From CAVXFB01 sp963760935 (GTDB lineage: Bacteria > Planctomycetota > Planctomycetia > Pirellulales > Thermoguttaceae): a stretch of DNA of 64,000 nucleotides. Position 1 is the stretch's first letter. Every line of letters begins with the position of its first letter. This document shows positions 44,640 through 53,020 of this stretch, one piece after another. The stretch covers positions 1,240,001 to 1,304,000 of the forward strand of contig CAVXFB010000003.1 of the NCBI GenBank assembly GCA_963760935.1, written 5' to 3'. The translations under genes and the position numbers were made by a program. A model generated the notes under the pieces. The model worked only from the letters and a program-made list of their open reading frames with translations. It was not told the origin of the DNA and made no database searches.

Positions 44640-45967
44640 CAGTACTGTCTGGTTATAAGTTGAATAGTGACAATTGGTTACAGTGAGGACTTTCGGAATC
44701 TGCTGTAGAAGACGCTGAAAGCGCCTGAAAAATAGGGGTTTTCTCGAAAGGAGTCACGCTCAGAATTTGGAGGATTTCGGTGAGGCTGCGGTCGAGCTTC
44801 AATTCGCGTCTGAGGATGGCTGCGAGCACGTAGACGCTCACGGCAATCCACACCTGAGTCTTTACGGCATTCATGGAATGGCCATAGAACGACTTGATAC
44901 GCAGATTTTGCTTGATCCACTTGAAAAAGAGTTCCACTTGCCAGCGACAGCGGTAGAGCTGTGCGATCGTGAGCGCCGGAAGGTCGAAGTTGTTGGTCAG
45001 AAACACCAGTCGTCGTTTGTGTTCGGTATCGTAGTACGCAACGCGACGAAGCGGAGCAGGATAAAGTTGAGACGTCTTGAGACCTTGAAGAACAATGGTT
45101 TGGTCGCTGCGCAGCCCCGTGGATTTGTCCACCATGCGGGACTCGCGGCGGTTGGTATCGAGGTTCCGCTTGGCGCGAGTGACGAAAAACGCCATCTGCC
45201 GAGTGAAGGCATGCAGGCGGCGGAAGTCGATGTAACCCTTGTCCATCACGTAGAAGGCACCCGGCTCGATGGGCAGGTGATCGAGGACATTCACATCGTG
45301 CGTTTTCCCGTGAGTTATGCGGATAAAGCAGGGGATGTTGCCCCGCAGGTCGATCAGTGTATGCAGCTTCACCGCCCCCTTGTGACGACGGAAACGAGCC
45401 CACGGAAACAGGGCCAGGCAGAGGTCGATCGTCGTGGAGTCCAGGGCGTAGGCAGCCTGCTTCAAGGCAAGTCCGAAGTCCTCCTGAGCATACAACGTCC
45501 GGGCGCGACCGATCAACACCTGAGCGAAGTCTGCCCAGATGCGCCAGTCCCGATGTTTGTTGGCATCGCCCAAGGTACTGCGAGCGATCTTGCCCCGAAA
45601 GCCTGCATGATAGAGCTTCGGCTCCATGGCCCTCAAGCAGGTCTCGATGTCCCGCAAGCTCTCGCGATAGGTCAGCTGCGCGAAGGCCATAGTAAGGAAT
45701 TGGTCGCGGCAAGAGAAATCTCGCACGCGCGAGTCGCCGCGATACCGTCGCACACAAGAATTGAAGTCGTGCCGCGGAAGAAAATCCATCAACTGAGCAA
45801 ACACTACTTGGCCGGAATACATACGTCATCCTTTTCCACCCAGAGGTGGCTTCAGAATGACGAAAGCATGCATCCGAATTGAAGTCGTGCGCGCTCATTT
45901 TACGTTGCAAGCCTTCACCCTTACATTACTTCGGACGATTTCCGAACACGTTAACCGGACAGTACTG
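44640..45967 (-). mobile_element. IS4-family insertion sequence with 9-bp target duplication
   Basis: Tips CAGTACTGTC are inverted at both ends, and GTAAGCGAC is directly repeated at 44631-44639 and 45968-45976. The insertion is clean, in the gap behind the sigma-factor operon, which suggests a recent event. Confidence 0.85.
44653..45822 (-). CDS. IS4-family transposase (DUF4372 type)
   Basis: 389 residues. N-terminal F-A-Q-L-M-D-F-L-P-R-H-D-F is the DUF4372 start. DDE motifs: A-L-D-S-T-T-I-D-L-C-L, Y-V-M-D-K-G-Y-I-D-F and Y-R-C-R-W-Q-V-E-L-F-F-K-W-I-K. Complete and probably active. Confidence 0.92.
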   Translation of the reverse strand: MYSGQVVFAQLMDFLPRHDFNSCVRRYRGDSRVRDFSCRDQFLTMAFAQLTYRESLRDIETCLRAMEPKLYHAGFRGKIARSTLGDANKHRDWRIWADFAQVLIGRARTLYAQEDFGLALKQAAYALDSTTIDLCLALFPWARFRRHKGAVKLHTLIDLRGNIPCFIRITHGKTHDVNVLDHLPIEPGAFYVMDKGYIDFRRLHAFTRQMAFFVTRAKRNLDTNRRESRMVDKSTGLRSDQTIVLQGLKTSQLYPAPLRRVAYYDTEHKRRLVFLTNNFDLPALTIAQLYRCRWQVELFFKWIKQNLRIKSFYGHSMNAVKTQVWIAVSVYVLAAILRRELKLDRSLTEILQILSVTPFEKTPIFQALSASSTADSESPHCNQLSLFNL

Positions 45968-46134
45968 GTAAGCGACTATGAATTGGCCCCCAACGCTGGC
46001 CGGCGGCGCCATGCGTAATAAACAAACACCTTCTCTACGGCGGCCGCCTGCATAGAATTCCATCGTGGTTCGTATGGAGAATGTCGCTGGCAAGAATATT
46101 CGCAGCGACCGAGCATAATCTGAGGAGAAGGGTC

Positions 46135-46563
46135 ATGAGTAAGGATAACATTAAGACGGTGCGCAACGCATACGATTTGTTCGCGCGGGGTGATTTTGCT
46201 CACCTTCCGTTTGATACGCAGATCGAATGGATCGAGCCCGACGTAGAGGGCATTTGGATGCGTGGCACGCATCACGGATGTGAGGCGGTTATCAAGGAAG
46301 TCTTTAAACCTACGCTTGACAAGTTCGATGATTTCCGCCTGCAATGCGATCGGTATCTCGACGCCGGCGAGCATGTGATCGTCACTGGGCGATTCTTGGG
46401 CCGTGGGAAGGATACGGGAAACGAGTTGAATGCGCCGTTTGCACACGTGTGGACGTTGCGCAACGGAAAGGTCGTGACTTTCCAAAACTACACCGACACG
46501 GCAAACTGCCTGCACGCGCTATACATGGTCCATCTAGAACAGCCGGTAGGAGCGCATATATAA
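46135..46563 (+). CDS. SnoaL-like (NTF2-fold) protein
   Basis: 142 residues from the ATG at 46135, preceded by GAGAAGGG. V-R-N-A-Y-D-L-F-A-R-G-D, I-E-W-I-E-P, D-A-G-E-H-V-I-V-T-G-R-F and F-A-H-V-W-T-L-R-N-G-K-V-V are the SnoaL/ketosteroid-isomerase-like pattern. A small-molecule enzyme or binding protein; substrate unknown. Confidence 0.85.
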   Translation: MSKDNIKTVRNAYDLFARGDFAHLPFDTQIEWIEPDVEGIWMRGTHHGCEAVIKEVFKPTLDKFDDFRLQCDRYLDAGEHVIVTGRFLGRGKDTGNELNAPFAHVWTLRNGKVVTFQNYTDTANCLHALYMVHLEQPVGAHI

Positions 46564-46681
46564 CGAAGGCCGCCTCGCTCACCGGTGCCCATGTCGGGCC
46601 GTCGCACGAGCGGGGCGTCAAGTCAGCAGAATTGCAACGTCGCAAACGAGAGCGGCGATTCGCGTGTTTGATCTCACGGCG

Positions 46682-47107
46682 CTAGATGACTCGGTGTCCG
46701 AACTTCGAGAGCGCTTCGATCGCTGTCTGGAGCGATGACTCCTTCACAAGGACGTAGTCGGTGTCGTAGGTGGAGATCGCGAAGATGGCGATCCCCGCTT
46801 CGGCCAGCGGCCGCGCGATCGACAGCAGGATGCCCGTGAGGCTGAAATCCAGCGGGCCCGCCACCATGAAGGCGCGCCATCCGCCGTCCGACTGAACATC
46901 CGAGGGAACAACCGCCTCTGGACAGACGACGGAGGTTGCGTCCTCGGTCCAGGACACCGAAGACAAGCCACCTGAAGCGGCCCAAGCGGGAAGCGCCGAT
47001 TTGGCGGGCAGACGGCAGATGGCTACGTGGTCAGGCAGCAGAGTCAGGTCGAGCGACACAGCCCCTCCCGAAGCTAACGGCGTTGCGAAATCGGGGTCGC
47101 TATTCAC
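46682..47107 (-). CDS. ACT-domain protein
   Basis: 141 residues. The C-terminal half (G-P-L-D-F-S-L-T-G-I-L-L-S-I-A-R-P-L-A-E-A-G-I-A-I-F-A-I-S-T-Y-D-T-D-Y-V-L-V) is an ACT domain as in the small CASTOR/aspartokinase-like family. Probably a cytosolic amino-acid-binding regulator. It overlaps the downstream reading of the neighbouring lipoprotein gene by 8 bases. Confidence 0.8.
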   Translation of the reverse strand: MNSDPDFATPLASGGAVSLDLTLLPDHVAICRLPAKSALPAWAASGGLSSVSWTEDATSVVCPEAVVPSDVQSDGGWRAFMVAGPLDFSLTGILLSIARPLAEAGIAIFAISTYDTDYVLVKESSLQTAIEALSKFGHRVI

Positions 47108-47939
47108 GTTTTACCTTGGCGTTCTCGATGATCGCGTCGTACTTATAGCCATAGCCGAAATCCTTGTTGAGGTCCAGCTTCCCGTTGACCAGCACGGTGT
47201 CGCCGACCGCGACGGTGGCGTCGGTGGTGACGGCCAAGTCGTTGGTCTTTTTATCGGCTTCACCCGTGCCGTCGCGGACGTGTAGCCAGTTCTTGCCCAT
47301 GATCTGCGGATTGAACTTAACCACTTTGCCTCGAAGAGTGACTTCCTTGCCGGACAGGTCGGCCTTCTTGGCGTACAGTTCGCCGATGGTAACGCCGCCG
47401 TCGGCCTTCTTCACCCCGGTTACGTCAATCTGTGGCGGAGTGGGCGAGGCAGCAGTCGGCGGATGACCGGTGGGCAATTGGGATGTGTTGGTCGGGGCGC
47501 CGCCCGACTCGTTCTGAATCGAATTGACGAAATAGACCACCGCAAAGTCACGGTTGAGAGTCTTGCTGTGATAGTTGGGCATCGGCGCTCCCTCAGGAAC
47601 CACTACATGGTCGCCGACCTTGACCGGGAACTCGGGGGCAGCCGCCCAAATCTTCTCGCTGCCTGTGTCGACTTGGACGTAGGTGTAACCGGTCGTATTC
47701 ATGGTCTCGATGACCGTCCCGCTCACGCTCTTCGTATCGGGCGTCGAGAGATTTTTCGCGTCGCGAGCCGATGGGCCCATCGCGGGGCTGTCCTCGTCAT
47801 GAAATGTGTTGGCCGGAACAGTCTTCATCTCGCGGGCCGAATGCTCGCGGTTGCAGGCGGCGACCGTCAGAATGGTCAGGAAAATGGCGAGCAAGCTAAT
47901 CGTCTTTTTCAGAATCGGCGCTCGAGTAGCATCCGTCAT
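47100..47939 (-). CDS. lipoprotein with NrfJ-like and OB-fold domains
   Basis: From the ATG at 47939 a lipoprotein signal follows (S-L-L-A-I-F-L-T-I-L-T-V-A-A-C). Residues about 65-140 (S-G-T-V-I-E-T-M-N-T-T-G-Y-T-Y-V-Q-V, K-V-G-D-H-V-V-V-P-E-G) match NrfJ-like periplasmic proteins. About 175-279 is an OB-fold (G-K-E-V-T-L-R-G-K-V-V-K-F-N, K-N-W-L-H-V-R-D-G-T-G). The frame is open to 48071, but the extra part looks non-coding. Location: periplasm or outer membrane. Confidence 0.75.
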   Translation of the reverse strand: MTDATRAPILKKTISLLAIFLTILTVAACNREHSAREMKTVPANTFHDEDSPAMGPSARDAKNLSTPDTKSVSGTVIETMNTTGYTYVQVDTGSEKIWAAAPEFPVKVGDHVVVPEGAPMPNYHSKTLNRDFAVVYFVNSIQNESGGAPTNTSQLPTGHPPTAASPTPPQIDVTGVKKADGGVTIGELYAKKADLSGKEVTLRGKVVKFNPQIMGKNWLHVRDGTGEADKKTNDLAVTTDATVAVGDTVLVNGKLDLNKDFGYGYKYDAIIENAKVKRE

Positions 47940-48315
47940 CGCGTCGCAGAAGTAGCAGGGAACCGACTTCTCGCTTTTCCTGGCCGCGGTTCTGCCCGCC
48001 GCATCGGCGGCGGCCGAACGTGGAGCTGCGTTTCTGCGAGATAGCATGGCAAATCCTCCCGAAGGGTTCATTTGCTGAAATTACACATCTGGACGTGTGG
48101 AGAACGACCAATACTCGAAACGCTTCAGAGTATAGCCGGGCGGGCGGAACTTCTCAACCGCCTCGCTGTTGCGCAGCAAACCGGACAAGATACGCACCAA
48201 CGAAGCGCTAGCGGCGAAGGTTGATAAGGCACGGCTGCTGGCGATTGCAACAAATCAATAGACCGAACGCAGGCTCGCGCGTCGCTCTCGCACCGGGCCG
48301 GAAGAACGGGACTTA
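47940..48315. other. intergenic region without a gene
   Basis: I see no supported gene, repeat or RNA here. The downstream PEP-CTERM gene converges from the right. Confidence 0.4.
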
Positions 48316-49074
48316 TTATTTGCGCCGCCGTGGCCAGACGAACATGCCGAGGCAGATTGCCGCCCCCAGCAATGACATGAGGAGCGCTGACGGCTCGGGG
48401 ACTTGCCCCTGTGCCTCCGTGTCGATCCACAAAATCTCGTTTCCAGCGTTCAGTCCGTCCATGTTGAGCGTAAAACGGATCTTGTTGGTGTTGGGATAGC
48501 TGTTCAGATTCATGCCATTGGTGACGGCAAGCCGATAGTCGGCCCTGGAAGTCCCATTCTCGTCCTGTAAAACAATAGGTGTGTTATTGGTCGGATTCGT
48601 GAGACTCCAGGTTTGAACAACGCTATTGCCGGCGTCCAGAATTTCCACCGTAAAGTCGTTCAGGTTGAACGTGCCCGGATCGTTGCCGGACTGATCCTGG
48701 TTGGCATCCAGGAATACGAAGAGGTTATCCTGTTGTGCCGGAGTTAACCCTTCGGTAGTCAAAAAGGTCCGAAGGTCACCGAGCGTGGTGGACCCAGAAT
48801 CGAGGTAGCTCGTTGGAGATACGCCGAAGGGGGTTCCCGAAGGCGGAGTGGTTAGATCGCTTGCGAACGCGCCGGCGTTTAGCCCGAAGAGAATATAGTC
48901 GACACTGTGGATCCCAATGTCGATGCTCAAGGGCGTCGGGTAGTCGTGGCCGGTGACGGTGAAGTCGCCGCTTGTCCCCTGCTGGTCGTGATTGACGGTC
49001 AGGCTGGCACTGGCAATTGCCGGGCAGAACAGTGCAATCGCCACGCTGCAAGCGAACCACTTAGGGCGTCTCAT
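48316..49074 (-). CDS. PEP-CTERM protein, 252 residues
   Basis: The start at 49074 follows GGAGGCAGCG. Signal peptide MRRPKWFACSVAIALFCPAI; beta-rich body without a recognised domain (N-N-T-P-I-V-L-Q-D-E-N-G-T-S, I-R-F-T-L-N-M-D-G-L-N-A-G); end V-P-E-P-S-A-L-L-M-S-L-L-G with W-P-R-R-R-K. Exported and probably anchored by exosortase. Confidence 0.85.
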   Translation of the reverse strand: MRRPKWFACSVAIALFCPAIASASLTVNHDQQGTSGDFTVTGHDYPTPLSIDIGIHSVDYILFGLNAGAFASDLTTPPSGTPFGVSPTSYLDSGSTTLGDLRTFLTTEGLTPAQQDNLFVFLDANQDQSGNDPGTFNLNDFTVEILDAGNSVVQTWSLTNPTNNTPIVLQDENGTSRADYRLAVTNGMNLNSYPNTNKIRFTLNMDGLNAGNEILWIDTEAQGQVPEPSALLMSLLGAAICLGMFVWPRRRK

Positions 49075-49317
49075 CGCTGCCTCCATTTCAGAGTCGGGGT
49101 TGCAAGCGGACATGAAAAGTGTGCTTGGCATTGTAGGCACGCTGCCGCGGGCAGGCAAATCGAGGAAATCCTCACTGACACGCACAAGAATCGGCCGTCG
49201 GTCGCGACTTTCGGAGTTCTCCCGTAGTTCGAGGGGTTTCACGAGGCGATGTCCGCCGAAACTGGCGATCCAGCGGGCTAGTAGCCGCCGGGGGAGAGGT
49301 TATAATGCGGAGTCTCG

Positions 49318-49391
49318 GGGGCTGTAGCTCAGTTGGTTAGAGCAACGGACTTTTAATCCGTAGGTCTTGGGTTCGAGTCCCAACAGCCTCA
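49318..49391 (+). tRNA. tRNA-Lys (TTT)
   Basis: Acceptor GGGGCTG pairs with CAGCCTC (one wobble). The anticodon loop CTTTTAA gives TTT; the T arm is TTGGGTTCGAGTCCCAA. No CCA is encoded. Directly downstream lies a truncated tyrosine recombinase, so the gene's 3' end was an integration site. Confidence 0.95.
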
Positions 49392-49395
49392 CTAT

Positions 49396-49458
49396 GTCAA
49401 CCACTGAAAACGGTTGACAAACAGAGTCTAACCCCTTGCTGGACAAGGGGCTTTTTGT
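49396..49458 (+). terminator. tandem hairpins ending the tRNA-Lys transcript
   Basis: GTCAACC/GGTTGAC (49396-49418) and CCCCTTG-ctgga-CAAGGGG (49432-49450) followed by CTTTTTG form a classic factor-independent terminator. Confidence 0.65.
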
Positions 49459-50252
49459 TTCTTGGGTACTCACTCCGTTGCCTGTCATTATGACAGGCAA
49501 TGACATGTTTTGACCCCCAATGCCAAGCGCCGTGGGCCAGTTTTTGGGCCAGTGAAACGCGATTGGCGGGAGTGCCGTAAGTGCCGTTGCCATATCGGCT
49601 AGATCGGTGTGCGTGTAGTTCTCCATCGTCAGCGCCAGCGTTTTGCGGCGGGCCAGTTTTTGCGCGGTTCGGGGATGTACGCCGGCCCGTGCCAAGCTAG
49701 TGACAAACTGGCCGCGCAGACTGTGGAAGTCAAGCACCCGGCCGGCTTCGTCTCGCTCGCACAGAAATGAGGATTGCTTGCGTTTCGTCTGCTCTGCTGG
49801 ATTGCCGTCCGCTTCCTTGATCCAATCGGCCCTGGCCACGGCCAAGTCTCGATAAAGCATCTTGGCGGCCTTCTTGTGCCAGTTGCCCGGCCAGAGTTGG
49901 CCCAGCCGTAGCCAAGAGCGTAACAGGGGAACCAGGTCGGCCCGCAAAGGCACGACATCGCGTTCTTTTTGCTTGGAATCCCCGGCTGCTACGGTCACAG
50001 TCGGCGGGGTACTGTTCAGATTGAAACTTGCGTCGGTCAAGCTGTGCAACTCGCCCGCCCGCAGTCCGGTGCTTGCAGCCACAAGATAGAGCATCACCCG
50101 ATCTCGCCCGGAAATACCCCGGAACGGCTCGCCTTCCGAAGCCGCCGTGACCAATCGGTCGAAACCGTCCGGGGAAATGGCTCGACGCTCAACGCGAACA
50201 TCAACGTCAGCGTTCAACTCGATCAGGTGGGCAACGGGGTTCTCGGCTGCCT

Positions 50253-50651
50253 ATGTACACGCCAGACGTCGATGCGTGGAACACGATTGCCGGCCGATCA
50301 CGGCGTGCTGAGGCCGCGGCTCGTCAGACGCCGCGGCGCGCCGCGGAATACGTGGTGCGGAAGCAGGCGGCCGTGCTCTGCAATGAGTTGGCCGATCACG
50401 GCCAGCCGTACGGGCGCGTGGCAAAGCGGTTGCGTCTGCCGCGACGCACCAATAGCGTCTTCTTTCATCCCGAGCGCCACGCTTTTCAACCGTCCCGCGC
50501 TACGTTTTCTGCCCGGCGTTTACACGAGGGCTGCGGGCTGGCCGCGCAGCTTTTCTTGGTGCCAAACTCGGTCCTCAATATGATGAATCTGATCGGAGTG
50601 GTTAGCCGATTCTTCAAAGCTGTTTCAGCCCCTTTGGAGGCATTCACTTGA
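50253..50651 (+). pseudogene. possible transposase fragment with HTH
   Basis: M-Y-T-P-D-V-D-A-W ... R-Q-T-P-R-R-A-A-E-Y-V-V-R-K-Q-A-A, then Y-G-R-V-A-K-R-L-R-L-P-R-R-T, looks like the helix-turn-helix start of a transposase. After about residue 70 the sequence no longer looks coherent. It begins exactly where the integrase is cut off, so it may be what truncated it. Confidence 0.3.
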
Positions 50652-50793
50652 CGGGGGGCGGTACAATTGCCCGGAAGCACTGTGATCTCACCCCAAACCG
50701 GACTGCGGTGTGCGAGTCTTCTGTGGCCGATCGCATTGGCGATCATGGAGCTTGGAATGGTCCGTTCGCTTCGCGCACTCCTGGAGAGAAACG

Positions 50794-51285
50794 ATGCCTG
50801 ATTGCACGGCAGTAGCGCCGATAATGCCGAAACGCACTGGGGTGGCTGCCGATCACGGCGGTCTTGCGTTAAAGGAATATCTGGTCGCGATGTTGCGCGG
50901 GGCTGGCTACGAAGTGCTCAACTTTGGTGACGGCGAGCCGAGACCAGACGATGACTATCCAGATCTTGTCGTGCCCCTGGCCCGAGCGGTCGCTTGTAGA
51001 GAGGCCGATCGCGGCGTGGCCATCTGCGGCAGTGGCGTGGGTGCGTGCGTTGCCACGAACAAGGTGTCCGGCGTCCGCGCGTGCCTGATCCATGAGATTT
51101 TTTCGGCGCACCAAGGGGTCGAGGACGACAACCTGAATGTGATGTGCCTGGGCGGCCACGTGGTCGGCGATGCGCTCGCCTGGGAACTAGCCAAGACGTT
51201 CCTAGATGCCCGATTCAGCGGCGCCGAGCGGCATCGTCGCCGTTTGGCCAAAGTCGCGGACCTCGATACTTGTAAGACGTCCTGA
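50794..51285 (+). CDS. rpiB: RpiB/LacAB-family sugar-phosphate isomerase
   Basis: 163 residues from 50794 (GGAGAG upstream). G-V-A-A-D-H-G-G-L-A-L-K-E-Y-L, D-D-D-Y-P-D, G-V-A-I-C-G-S-G-V-G-A-C-V-A-T-N-K and R-A-C-L-I-H-E-I-F-S-A are the ribose-5-phosphate isomerase B signatures, including the active-site Cys in C-G-S-G. It interconverts ribulose-5-P and ribose-5-P in the cytosol, the step after 6-phosphogluconate dehydrogenase encoded downstream. Confidence 0.9.
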   Translation: MPDCTAVAPIMPKRTGVAADHGGLALKEYLVAMLRGAGYEVLNFGDGEPRPDDDYPDLVVPLARAVACREADRGVAICGSGVGACVATNKVSGVRACLIHEIFSAHQGVEDDNLNVMCLGGHVVGDALAWELAKTFLDARFSGAERHRRRLAKVADLDTCKTS

Positions 51286-51331
51286 CGGAGACCTTGGCGA
51301 AAACAGCGGCACGGCGGATGAGGAGAGTGTC

Positions 51332-53012
51332 ATGAAAGTGAGCCCGTTTGCAGGAAAGCCGGCCGAACCGGCCATGCTGGTTAATGTGCCGAGGCTTGTC
51401 ACGACCTATTATACCGAGACGCCTGACGCCTCAGTGCCCGAGCAACGGGTCGCGTTTGGCACCTCGGGGCACCGCGGTTCCTCGTTCGACAAGGCTTTCA
51501 ACGAGTGGCATATCCTGGCCATCAGTCAGGCCATTTGTCTGTACCGGGCGCAGCAGAAGATCGACGGCCCACTGTTTCTCGGCATGGATACCCATGCACT
51601 CTCCGTGCCGGCTGCTGCCGGTGCGCTTGAGGTGCTGGCGGCCAACGGCGTGGAAGTCATGATTGCGGAGAAGGATGGGTATACACCGACCCCTGCCATT
51701 TCCCACGCGATTCTGACGTACAATCGCGGGCGGAAAACGGGGCTCGCAGACGGCATCGTGATCACGCCTTCGCATAATCCGCCCGATGACGGCGGCTTCA
51801 AGTACAATCCACCAAACGGCGGGCCGGCAGAACCGGTCGTCACGGGTTGGATCGAGGCAAAGGCGAACGAGTTTCTCGAAAGGGGCCTCCGGGGTGTCAA
51901 AAGGATTCCTTTCGAGAGGGCGCTTCGGGCCTCGACAACGCACCGGCACAACTACCTCGACGCCTACACGCGCAACCTCGGCAATGTGATTGACATGGAT
52001 GTCATTCGCGGCGCGAAGATCAACCTGGGTGTGGACCCGTTGGGTGGCGCCGGTGTTCACTATTGGGGGCCGATTGCCGAACGCTACGGGCTGAACCTCA
52101 CGGTCGTCAACGAGGCCGTCGATCCGACCTTCCGTTTTATGACGGTCGATTGGGACGGTCAGATCCGCATGGACCCCTCTTCACCCTATGCGATGGAGCG
52201 GTTGATCGGCCTGAAGGACCAATTTGAAGTTGCCTTCGCCTGTGATACCGACCATGACCGGCACGGGATTGTCACCAGGAGTGCGGGTTTGCTCCCGCCC
52301 AATCACTATCTTTCGGTCGCTGTCTTCTACCTCTTCCAACACCGACCGAAATGGCGAAGCGGCGCTGCGGTGGGCAAGACGGTGGTGAGCACCCAGATGA
52401 TCGATCTGGTTGCCGCAAAGCTTGGCCGAAAACTCTACGAGGTGCCGGTTGGTTTCAAGTGGTTCGTCGATGGCTTGCTTGACGGTTCGTTGGGCTTTGG
52501 CGGAGAGGAGAGCGCGGGAGCGTCATTCGTTCGTCTCGATGGAAACGTGTGGACCACCGATAAAGATGGAATCATCCCGGCTTTGCTCGCGGCGGAGATC
52601 ACGGCCCGGATGGGTCGCGATCCCGGCGAGATCTACCGAGAACTCACGCATGAGTTTGGTGAGCCTGTTTATGACCGCGTTGAGGCGCCAGCCACGCCGG
52701 AGCAAAAGAAAGTCCTGGAAGGCCTCTCGGCGCAGCAGGTCCGATCGACAGAATTGGCTGGCGAAAGGATCCAAACCATACTTACCCGCACCGGGCAACG
52801 GCGCGGCCATCGGTGGGTTGAAGGTAATAGCGGAAGGTGGATGGTTCGCGGCACGTCCATCAGGAACTGAGAATATCTACAAAATCTATGCGGAGAGCTT
52901 TCGCGGAGCAGATCATCTGCGGCGCATCATCGAGGAAGCCCAAGGCATCGTCAGCGAGGCTTTGACGGTTGGATCGCAGCAAGCGAGGTCCCCGGCCAAG
53001 ACAAAGGTGTAG
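51332..53012 (+). CDS. pgm: phosphoglucomutase (frameshifted near 3' end)
   Basis: The start at 51332 follows GAGGAGAG. Catalytic serine loop T-P-S-H-N-P, metal loop D-T-D-H-D-R-H-G and substrate loop G-E-E-S-A-G are intact. The frame shifts near 52788, where CGCGCACC appears to have lost two bases; the family's A-P-G-N-G-A-A-I-G-G-L-K and F-A-A-R-P-S-G-T-E-N end continues in another frame to 53012. It interconverts glucose-1-P and glucose-6-P, linking the glycogen phosphorylase next door to the pentose phosphate enzymes. Confidence 0.92.
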
Positions 53013-53020
53013 GAAAGACC

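Larger units (their letters stand above)
49300..50256 (-). pseudogene. tyrosine recombinase (integrase), N-terminus missing
   Basis: The catalytic domain is present: T-G-L-R-A-G-E-L (first Arg), D-F-H-S-L-R-G (H-x-x-R) and M-E-N-Y-T-H-T-D (Tyr nucleophile). Upstream homology (E-N-P-V-A-H-L-I-E-L-N) breaks at a stop near 50248-50258, so the N-terminal DNA-binding domains are gone. At the other end the frame reads antisense through the tRNA-Lys gene; those ~35 residues are not real protein. It is the relic of an island once integrated at tRNA-Lys. Confidence 0.8.

Noticed and set aside
44678..45910. 410-codon frame overlapping the IS4 transposase
   Set aside because: Out-of-frame shadow of the transposase, which carries all DDE motifs.
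49318..49391. protein-coding tail of the integrase across tRNA-Lys
   Set aside because: The translated tail is simply the antisense of the tRNA gene; the tRNA structure is complete, so this part is not a real protein end.
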